From NCBI GenBank assembly GCA_028565635.1, contig JAOXYB010077832.1, positions 1-16,849 on the forward strand: 16,849 bases of DNA, read 5' to 3'. Made by a program: the position numbers and the translations under genes. Shown piece by piece: positions 10,187 through 16,849 of this stretch. Every line of letters begins with the position of its first letter. Positions within the stretch are counted from its first letter, which is position 1. Origin of the DNA: Phoronis ovalis. Taxonomy: Eukaryota > Phoronida > Phoronidae. The notes beneath the pieces are model-generated. The model worked only from the letters and a program-made list of their open reading frames with translations. It did not search any database and was not told the origin of the DNA.

Positions 10187-10848
10187 GTTTGTATCCTGGC
10201 AACAATGCTAGATGATAAAGAAGCTTAAATATTACAATTTAACTTTAAATATGATCGTTTCTGATTTACTGTTTTCCTCTGTTGCTGTGTGAATGTTATT
10301 TATAATTTATACCAACTTTATACATTGAAGCAAGTGTATTCAACCGAATGCAACAAAAGATTTGTAATTGTGTATAATTTCTTTTACAACAGTCACAGTG
10401 TGCATGTGTACACAGTTTTCCTTTAGAATATAATATATAAGATTTGTATTTCAACAAACTGAACACAATGACATTTTACATGCACAATTTGTTGATGGAG
10501 TTTAACTGTTTTGTTTAATAACACAATTTCAATAGCTGCAATTATGATGAAAATTTATCAACCGCATGGTGTCGCTACTAATTAGTGAACAGGATGAACG
10601 AGGGAAAATAGATTCTTATGTAGCAAGTTTCGCACGTTAATAACTGGTCATAACATGCAAAAAGATTGATGAAATGTCTTTCTGTTTTGTTTCTTAGCTG
10701 TCTAAATTAGCCTATCATAATACGTTGTCCGCAGAGAGTTTGTATATCTATAATGAGAAGCCAAGTGTAATATGAAATGGTACGCGGAGATTTAGCTGGA
10801 ACATGGGGTGTGAAGTATACATGTAGATTTATCACTTATTACTGATAT
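10187..10848. other. Spacer between the two genes; 5' UTR and promoter of the calmodulin-like gene expected here
   Basis: About 660 bp between the CNBD2-like poly(A) candidate and the calmodulin-like ATG. Several TATAAA-like strings occur on the minus strand near 10299-10323, but the AT content makes them uninformative. No other gene is seen. Confidence 0.5.
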
Positions 10849-10854
10849 TTTAAT
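10849..10854 (-). promoter_or_regulatory. Candidate poly(A) signal of the CNBD2-like gene (ATTAAA)
   Basis: ATTAAA, the commonest variant signal, lies about 150 nt after the annotated stop. No AATAAA is seen on the minus strand between that stop and the next gene. Confidence 0.4.
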
Positions 10855-10942
10855 CAAGAACTGCAGCATTGGATAAAAATGTATTTAAATGTAGAAGTAC
10901 TTATAAAGCTATATTAATTAAAATAGCTTTGTAAAATTTTCA

Positions 10943-11060
10943 AAAGATCATGATTTGTAATCTTCCTTAGCATCTTCTTTAAGAACCTCAGTCTTGAGTT
11001 CAAAGGTCAAGATGTATAATCTCCTCCAGCTTCATCTTTAAGAACCTTATCTCTCAGTTC
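10943..11060 (-). repeat. Tandem 59-bp duplication of the C-terminal coding end including stop
   Basis: Copy 1 (11060-11002) is the end of the CNBD2-like coding sequence (ELRDKVLKDEAGGDYTS, stop). Copy 2 (11001-10943) follows with no gap and encodes ELKTEVLKEDAKEDYKS, stop. By hand count 43 of 59 bases match. The stop codons align, and copy 2 has no premature stop in the matching frame. The offset of 59 puts copy 2 out of frame with copy 1 unless spliced. Confidence 0.9.
10987..11045 (-). other. Candidate 59-nt optional intron (GTTCTT...CTGAG)
   Basis: Both duplicate copies contain AGGTTCTTAAAG. Splitting each at AG|GT defines a 59-nt segment starting GT and ending AG, phase 0 at both sides. 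Removing it replaces the tail VLKDEAGGDYTS by VLKEDAKEDYKS. The donor GTTCTT is weak, so use is uncertain. Confidence 0.3.
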
Positions 11061-11231
11061 AATGTAACGTTTATGATCCGGTGCGTACAGTTTGTTTAAC
11101 AAAACAGGTGCTGTGAAATCCATGCGCTCATATCCTTTACTTTCGTCAGTATCTTTCTTGGCGGGAGCTTTAAGTACTTGACGGGGCTTTATTATGACTT
11201 TTACTCCCGACTTAGGGCGACACTTCTCATC
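11007..11231 (-). CDS. CNBD2-like gene, last coding exon 9 (residues 605-678)
   Basis: The acceptor is TTTTTTAAG and the frame runs 74 codons to TGA at 11007-11009. It encodes a lysine-rich part (KVIIKPRQVLKAPAKKD) and the tail LLNKLYAPDHKRYIELRD. The final coding sequence plus stop is duplicated immediately downstream (see the 59-bp repeat). Confidence 0.82.
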   Translation of the reverse strand, partial: DEKCRPKSGVKVIIKPRQVLKAPAKKDTDESKGYERMDFTAPVLLNKLYAPDHKRYIELRDKVLKDEAGGDYTS

Positions 11232-14200
11232 CTTAAAAAATTAAACAATGTTTCGAAATATGATTCAAATGTAAAAACATATTGTTTCTGCAGGATAATC
11301 CTCTGTAATTTTAATTAATTCAGTTTCACATTTTTTGAGTAAAATAATTTAAAAACAGACAAATAGCTGAAAAAGATTTATGGCAATAACGAGGTAAAAT
11401 AGAAACCCAAAACTCAATGGGAAGAAACCTACGAATAACTTATCTTTTATATATGTACAACTGGATATAGTGTAAGCATGGCATAGAGGGTTATACATGT
11501 CCAAAGTACATGTTATTGACGAACACGTTTACAACGATTTAGATTGACGGAAAACGTTTATTTTAAACACACCTTATTTTCAAACCTGTGTAGTTTTGAC
11601 ATAAATTTAGTATCGTCGTTATTATTTTGTTCCTCGTCTTCTAACAACCATTTCTTTAATTTTCTTTCCATTGTCCGAAGTCTGCTTGAAGGTTCATCAT
11701 CTGAATCTTGTATCGTATGCCTGGTTATTTCTCGTTGTTGTAAAATCATATTTAGCTGCTCTTCATCTAAAACAAATGCCTCGGTATCTAAATCATCATC
11801 GGAGCTGTCTTGTTTATCCAAACCATTTGCTGTGTCGCCATCCACCATATTGCCCTCAGACTTCACTTTAGTGCCACTTACCGATTTATTTCTACCTGCA
11901 TCGTTTTCATCTTCGCCTATCATTCCGTACTTTTCCAAATTTTTCTGTTCTATCATTTTTAATCTATACCTTTTTCGAATTCGATAAAACACTGTCCCTG
12001 CGCTATACTTATTAACTAAACATCCCCGGGGTGGAATTATATCATCACCAAAATCTACCTTTTGCATTATCTCTTCTCTTGCCATCATCATATCGTCTGG
12101 TAAGACTTTTCCCAATTCACTGGCTTTCTCTATAATGTATCTAGTAAATGGTACTTGATTCTGAATAATTTCTGGAAACCTACTCTTTAGTCTAGATTTC
12201 ATTGTTTCGATCATATCTTCTACACATTTTGGATTTCGTTTTGTTACCAGCCTTTCATAGTGTTTTAAGTCCATCATTACTACATCGGTTTTCTGAGTAC
12301 ATTTTGCTGTATAACAGTGTGTTGGTAGCTCCAGAAATAACTCCATTTCACCTGCAAAACATTTAAACGAATACGTTAAAAATTTGAATTTAACCTGTAT
12401 GCAAAACACATTCATAAAGAATATTTTCCTTCGCATATTTTAAAGGCATTTTTATAAAAAATATAATAATTAAGTTTTTCAGGAAGAAACATAGAAAATA
12501 CATATATATTGAGCTATACGTGGTAGACATATACATGCAGAAATTCCTCTATCGTTAACGACTATCTAGTTTAATTAACATATGCTTCCTTGAGGGATAT
12601 TTACCTATAGCTTCCCCCACACCTAAATAACAAATTTCTACTCCTTTGTGCATTTTAAATGCATGTTTTTGCCGTTCTCTGGTTCGTGCTGAAAGAGCCC
12701 TTGATTTTGGTCGTCGAAAATTAACACTGAAATAATAAAAATTGAATATGAAGTACTTTTAAAATGATTTTAAAATGCAAAATGGGTACAAAAATGAAAG
12801 GTGTTTGCAAGACATCAACCAGCCGCGATAGCCGTGATCGTATAGTGGTTAGTACTTCTCGTTGTGGCCGAGACAACCCAGGTTCGAATCCTGGTCACGG
12901 CAATGAAAGTTCTCCGACACGGCAAGGTTGCAAATTTCTTTTTTTGTAAATATTCTATATACAAGTATTCGTTATGTGTTTTTCAGATACTGAGAACCGC
13001 AATAGTTGTTCGTATAGTAAAGGTATATTAAATATAAATTAACAGAAGTTGATTTGCTGAAAAGACATTTTTCTTACGCTAACAAGACACTAAAAATGTC
13101 TATAAAATATATTCTGGTATAATTTTGAAAACTATTGTGTATTACCCTTCCGGTATCTCTGTTTGATGACTATGTCTGCTTTCTGGAGGTGGACTCCAAA
13201 TGCTTTTATATTGTGATTTATGCTTTTCAGGATCCATCGTAACTTTGAGTTCTCCCCTAAAATGACATTACTCAACAATTAAACGATCCATGCACATCTA
13301 GAACAATATTTTGCACAAGGAAAATTATTGTTATTCGCAAGAGAATAGTTAGACTGGCCATTTGTATGTCATGATGGTATTAACCAGAATATGATCCTTT
13401 TGTTAACGTTTTGGGTGAGGAAGTAGATGCTTATAAGTAGTGAGTTTCTCATAAGACGGAATGTCTCCCAATTCGATTACCTGACAATAAAATAGATAGC
13501 ATTCATTAGGTCACCCTGTCTAATGAGATCTCTGTCGTAAGGCAATTCCTGCCGCTCCAGTGCCATGGCCAGCTGTTTTCTGTATTTAGAATTCCAGTTG
13601 GTGAATGGAGAAGAATCTGCAATGAATAACTGGCGGAGTTAACCAATAGGAGGCCTGTGACCATTGCTCCCCCCTCCCATGGTGCATTTTTTCTTCCTTT
13701 TTCTTTGGGTTTGTCATAGTATTCACTTTTATTTAAAAATGGTTGTCATTTTCTCAAAGTGACGGAAAACAGAGTTTAAAGATGCCCTTTTTTATCAAAA
13801 AATGATGGTATTCTTTTGTGTCGGAGAAGCCTGGAAAGTACTGGGTCCAGTTTCCACATATTCTTACCAGGTGGTCTACAGTCTGCTATAGCACAACAGT
13901 ATATTCACGCCACCATGAAAAATGTGTGGGCTAGAGACATAATTTATATCTATATTTATGACAGGAAAGAATTTTCATAGAAACACCAGGCAAGATATTA
14001 TAAAAAGAATTTAGCACTGCTGAAGTGGATGGGAAAATTAATTGAGTACTTATACCAAATTACAATTAATTGTTCACCCAAGACATTGGTGTCATTTCAG
14101 AAGGCTAGCTTCGGCTTCCATACAAAAATGTTTCTATAAGAATTAAACACTCAGTAAGTCTCTGCTAGTTGATGTTTCTGCTATAAATGTTTCACAATGC

Positions 14201-16179
14201 TTGAACAACCTTAATAATGTTTTTGTTTCGAGGCGTTTAAAATATGACAGAGATTGAGTGACTACATCATATCTGTGCACAAAATTAAGTAACCAAATTA
14301 ACATACCTTCTATGAACCTCTCCTTATCTTCGAATTCTAGAGTTAATACTTTTCCTACTGATTTTTCATACAAGTTTCTATCAATCACCAGTAGGTCGGT
14401 AATATTGTCACTAAGTATAGTTGCTGTACGCATACAGTCATCAGTGAGCAAGGCTACCTCTCCAAAAGTTGTTCCGGGACCTATAATTATACAAAATATT
14501 TGCATAAACATGCTCTTGTAACTGTACAAATTCGATGCACACTATGAATTTTCCTACCGAAAACATCCAGTCGTCATACTATTGTCCCCGGTGAAAAATG
14601 CGTGAGGACAGTGAAAAGTCTATAAGACAATATACATTTATTTTTTCAAATGCAATTTCTGCACGGGCTATATCTATAATTTGTGGTTTAAATACATTTT
14701 CACAAGCATGCTTGTACTACCTCTGGAAATGAACATGAATTTCCTGTTAAATATTGAAGGGGAGCTCTAATAAACTGACATAAATAATCTTATATTGGCT
14801 TTACCTAAGCTGCATACGTAAGTTCCATATTGTGTTCTGTCTAACCTCTTTTCTTCCTCTTGTTGCTTCGTTTTATCCAAAACATCTTTCACTTTCTTGA
14901 CGACAGTAACAAAACTCTTTTTTGACGTTTGTGCGATAGATCGTGACACATCACGATTTGAATGTTCAAACTCGTCATCGTCGTCACTGCATATTGATGC
15001 TTGATCGCCCTTTTGTGAGTAATCAATAAAGATAGAGACTTGGCCACTAAGAGTAATGTACATACTAGAAAAAAAGAAATACGTTACAAAATTCTACCTT
15101 TATCCATATATTTTTAACATTAATATTTAGATACCTTATAATTTGTAAACTTTAGATATCACATTGGGTTTCTGTATCACCATATACCGCCACTTATCCA
15201 TTATAATATAATTGAAGACTTTTTGTTTAATTTGGAAGCTACCTATATAGTATAGGGATGTACTTGATATCATGCCCGGATATCATGATGTGGGTGATAT
15301 TGGTAGCTGCCATGAATATTCAGAGAAAGGCGTTACACTTTGAAGGAGCAATAAGCCAACCCTATCGTCCACTCAAATAGTCAGCTCGTAAACAAAGAGC
15401 TAAGATTGAGCATGACACTATAGGTGAATAAAAATTTAGGTTTTATGATTTTTCTAACCGTATGCTCCGAACTTACCAGTCTCCTTCATCTCCCTGCTTC
15501 ACTATAATGTCATCTCTTTTCTTTGTAACGAAATTGCAATGCTTTACAATGTCTACTAAGATTTCTGAAAATTATACAAGAATAAAAAGCAGACTGTTGC
15601 CCAATTCAGTATACTTCAGAACTGTCATAACAACTATCGCCTAAGTAAAAGTAAACGCAAGATAGCTCAGTAGCTAGATGCGTGGCCAAATGCGAATAGT
15701 TTCTCACTGACGGACTATTCCTATGGATTACTCAATTTATACTATCCTTTTTATATGTCCAAGTAGCGATAAAAGCAGCTTCTGTCAGAGATATGAGTAG
15801 TACGTAAGCGATATTGTTGGAGTTTTTTGTGATCACTAATGAAAAAAATATATATTACATTTCTTATTAATAAACATATTATATTGATAATACTACTTCA
15901 TTGCGATTCACTATTTTTTTAAGTTGTACCTTTGCTTAACTAAATTCCGAGATAGTGAACGTTTTTAAATTATTTTTGATTGAACTGAATTTTATAATAA
16001 ACAGCTTGAAGAATATGGTACTCTGTGAAACACTGACCTGTTGGTAAATCACGAAATGCTTCGGCAGTCTTTTTACGAAACCATGGTAACAAGGAAACAA
16101 TTTCAAAATCTTTTCTTTCTTCTGCGGGCTTGGAAATTGCGGAAAGAACTTGGGCGAAACTTCCACCTGTAGCCATCAT
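11007..16179 (-). CDS. CNBD2-like protein with two cyclic-nucleotide-binding domains (spliced, 9 coding exons, 678 aa)
   Basis: Coding exons, 5' to 3': 16179-16038, 15564-15477, 15064-14805, 14480-14307, 13616-13481, 13256-13146, 12726-12605, 12351-11573 and 11231-11007. All introns are GT-AG and all joins keep phase. CNB domain A spans about residues 25-205: LPWFRKK at 31-37, KQGDEGDCMYITLSGQVSI at 70-88, and a binding cassette from FGEVALL (169-175) to MRTATIL (180-186), with E171 and R181. CNB domain B spans about 222-385: RQGDLMNAIYFIVRGELKV at 254-272 and IGEMELF at 344-350. Domain B has no Arg where the phosphate ligand is expected. A conserved-looking IIPPRG stretch follows at 449-454, then an acidic, low-complexity tail. 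CNBD2 (CRIS in mouse) is a sperm cAMP-binding protein; assignment here is by domain layout. The second ATG (16176) has the better start context (A at -3, G at +4). A PKA regulatory subunit is less likely: no dimerisation domain or inhibitor site is seen. Confidence 0.85.
11573..12351 (-). CDS. CNBD2-like gene, coding exon 8 (cassette B, C-terminal region)
   Basis: This 779-nt exon starts after TTTTGCAG and ends at AATAAG|GTGTGT. It holds cassette B (GEMELFLELPTHCYTAKC, 345-362), which has E346 but no Arg, and DVVMMDLKHYERLV, the end of CNB domain B. Then come a helical region, the segment IIPPRGCLVNKYSAGTVFYR (449-468), and a long acidic tail with Asp/Ser clusters (DSSDDDLD, EDEEQNNNDD). The 147-codon opposite-strand frame here (11544-11987) is a shadow. 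Confidence 0.9.
12605..12726 (-). CDS. CNBD2-like gene, coding exon 7 (residues 304-345)
   Basis: Acceptor TTATTTCAG, donor ATAG|GTAAAT. It encodes a very basic stretch (FRRPKSRALSARTRERQK) inside the domain B insertion and then the strand EICYLGVGEAI leading into the second binding cassette. Confidence 0.85.
12831..12902 (+). tRNA. tRNA-His (anticodon GTG)
   Basis: A complete 72-nt cloverleaf. The acceptor stem GCCGTGA pairs perfectly with TCACGGC (12895-12901), with discriminator A at 12902. The D arm TCGTATAGTGGTTAGTA is the standard animal tRNA-His form. The anticodon stem TCTCG/CGAGA (12857-12861 with 12869-12873) holds the loop TTGTGGC with anticodon GTG at 12864-12866. The T arm is CCAGG-TTCGAAT-CCTGG (12878-12894). 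The internal A and B boxes for RNA polymerase III are therefore intact. No intron. It lies in intron 6 of the CNBD2-like gene on the opposite strand. A 61-codon frame across it (12764-12949) is incidental. Confidence 0.95.
12939..12945 (+). terminator. Pol III terminator candidate (T7 run) for tRNA-His
   Basis: Seven consecutive T on the plus strand, 37 nt past the tRNA 3' end; no run of four or more T comes earlier. Confidence 0.6.
13146..13256 (-). CDS. CNBD2-like gene, coding exon 6 (residues 267-304)
   Basis: The acceptor is TTTTAG and the donor GAAGG|GTAATA. The exon completes IVRGELKV of CNB domain B and then enters a polar insertion rich in Ser, Pro and His (SIWSPPPESRHSHQTE). Phase 2 in and out, consistent with both neighbours. 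Confidence 0.82.
13481..13616 (-). CDS. CNBD2-like gene, coding exon 5 (start of CNB domain B)
   Basis: Acceptor CATTGCAG, donor GTCAG|GTAATC. It encodes DSSPFTNWNSKYRKQLAM and then DRDLIRQGDLMNAIYFIV, the first strands of a second CNB domain. The join with exon 4 reads RFIEDSSPF. Confidence 0.88.
13617..14306 (-). other. Intron 4 of the CNBD2-like gene (690 bp)
   Basis: GTATGT...CATTGCAG. The upstream exon frame happens to stay open for about 165 nt into it. No gene or repeat recognised. Confidence 0.75.
14307..14480 (-). CDS. CNBD2-like gene, coding exon 4 (phosphate-binding cassette A)
   Basis: It encodes GPGTTFGEVALLTDDCMRTA, the phosphate-binding cassette of CNB domain A, with E171 and R181 in the positions that contact the ribose 2'-OH and the cyclic phosphate in this family. 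The C-helix region ends at RFIE. The donor GAAG|GTATGT is phase 1. The frame stays open for about 54 codons past the donor, but the next exon restores a clear CNB B helix, so that extension is taken as intron. Confidence 0.9.
14805..15064 (-). CDS. CNBD2-like gene, coding exon 3 (residues 77-164)
   Basis: The acceptor is TTTTTTTCTAG and the donor TTAG|GTAAAG. It encodes the MYITLSGQVSIF strand pair of CNB domain A. Then comes an insertion of about 65 residues (91-156) with an acidic patch (SDDDDEFE, 103-110) and a lysine- and glutamate-rich helix-like run (KKVKDVLDKTKQQEEEKR). It ends just before the binding cassette. Confidence 0.87.
15266..15287. repeat. Short direct repeat GATATCATG around CCCG
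   Basis: Two 9-bp copies (15266-15274, 15279-15287) in intron 2 of the CNBD2-like gene, each carrying the palindrome GATATC. No role is apparent. Confidence 0.7.
15477..15564 (-). CDS. CNBD2-like gene, coding exon 2 (residues 48-77)
   Basis: The 88-nt exon begins after ATTTTCAG and ends at GACTG|GTAAGT, a strong donor. It encodes EILVDIVKHCNFVTKKRDD and then the KQGDEGD turn typical of CNB domains. Joining it to exon 1 gives the uninterrupted motif RDLPTEILVDIVKHC. Confidence 0.88.
16038..16179 (-). CDS. CNBD2-like gene, coding exon 1 (residues 1-47)
   Basis: It opens with two consecutive ATG codons and encodes a short N-terminus followed by the helix preceding CNB domain A (FEIVSLLPWFRKKTAEAF). 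It ends in phase 1 at ACAG|GTCAGT. The alternative in-frame reading past the donor runs into intronic low-complexity sequence and is not used. Confidence 0.8.
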
Positions 16180-16849
16180 TCGGCAAATAATAATAACACC
16201 CTAAATGAAACTCGTTTTGTGATGATTGTTAATATGCCTATGGTGACGTTATAGCAGTTGATTTATATGTTTGAGATTTGTGCAAACGTCTAAAACACAC
16301 AAGATAACAATAGCCGTGTTCATGAAAATGTACTAATATTTACCAGTAATTGTTCACAGCAAAAAGATCAAGTAGAAAGAATATTTGCATTCCTATAAAC
16401 AGTTCACGGGTAATTTGTTCGAATTAAATATAACAAAGGGATTGCAATGGATTAAAATGTCAGCAGCAATTTCGTCATATTATTTGTGTAACTACAGTCA
16501 AAATGTACTTTTTGTTCGAATTTCTTCTAATTACCAAAGTTTTTTTCTAGAATTGCTGAACAGTCCCTAATTAATTTAACACAGCCGTCGTAACCTCATA
16601 TGATGCCTTTTTAATTTTTGGAGATAATTTTTTGCAGTGGTATGTGATATCCATAGGTGATAATACGGTTCAAATATTTTCGTTACAATCATTGTACCCG
16701 CGTTAGATATTATTATACCAACAAAAATGCCATATTTTACCCAGTTTTATTCTGTGCTTGTCAGAGACCGGTTGATAATCTTATTATATATGACAATATG
16801 TGTCAGTGTATTAAGAAAATAAATGTTGTAGCTAATGTGGGTGTTTTAA
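16180..16849. other. Upstream flank of the CNBD2-like gene (5' UTR and promoter expected)
   Basis: No coding sequence recognised; the 61-codon plus frame at 16385-16570 is unsupported. A TGACG half CRE occurs at 16244-16248, about 65 bp upstream of the ATG, which could be chance. Confidence 0.5.

Noticed and set aside
11544-11987. 147-codon plus-strand frame
   Set aside because: It is the antisense of exon 8 of the CNBD2-like gene; serine-rich text arises from the reverse of an acidic coding sequence.
12764-12949. 61-codon plus frame
   Set aside because: It runs through the tRNA-His gene and has no protein features.
14143-14306. Extension of exon 4 frame (GMLIWLLNFV... to DLLSV)
   Set aside because: The frame is open past a good GTATGT donor, but splicing to 13616 yields a clear CNB domain B, so the extension is intron.
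16070-16095. CCATGGTAAC resembling an RFX X-box
   Set aside because: It lies in coding exon 1 and encodes the LPWF motif; one half does not match the consensus.
1-16849. CRISPR arrays, operons, insertion sequences, viral genes
   Set aside because: None seen. The only regular array is the minisatellite, and gene structure is eukaryotic.

Overview
The window reads as AT-rich genomic DNA of an invertebrate animal. Genes are split into short exons by introns of 0.2-1 kb with GT-AG borders. There is no bacterial gene packing and no ribosome-binding-site pattern. A complete metazoan-type tRNA-His and two animal-type signalling genes fit this. I cannot name the phylum from sequence alone; a lophotrochozoan or other marine invertebrate is only a guess.

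Two protein genes lie head to tail on the minus strand in the right-hand 60% of the window. The first (11007-16179, nine coding exons, 678 codons plus stop) encodes a protein with two cyclic-nucleotide-binding (CNB) domains, closest in layout to CNBD2. The first domain keeps the ribose Glu and phosphate Arg of the binding cassette. The second keeps the Glu but has no Arg. About 820 bp beyond its stop lies the start of the second gene (6694-10186, six coding exons, 150 codons plus stop). It encodes a calmodulin-like four-EF-hand protein with a calmodulin-type gene structure: an intron right after the ATG, a 31-nt second exon, and a last intron splitting the end of the EF4 loop. All exon joins were checked for reading phase; both models are continuous.

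Two structures stand out. The last intron of the calmodulin-like gene has a GC donor. Reading through it gives a different end to EF-hand 4, with a stop codon and an AATAAA inside the intron. In the CNB gene, the last 59 bp of coding sequence including the stop is tandemly duplicated. The duplication creates a 59-nt GT...AG segment whose removal would swap in an equally long, diverged but still open C-terminal tail.

An intact tRNA-His(GTG) gene lies inside intron 6 of the CNB gene on the opposite strand. The left part (1-6580) holds no gene I can identify. It contains a near-perfect 33-bp minisatellite (2231-2444), a GC-richer coding-like island around 4343-4632, and a small GC-richer patch near 6060-6230 with an isolated Pol III B-box match.

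If the family assignments hold, the pair joins a cAMP/cGMP receptor and a calcium-sensor-like protein. Co-function is inference from adjacency only.
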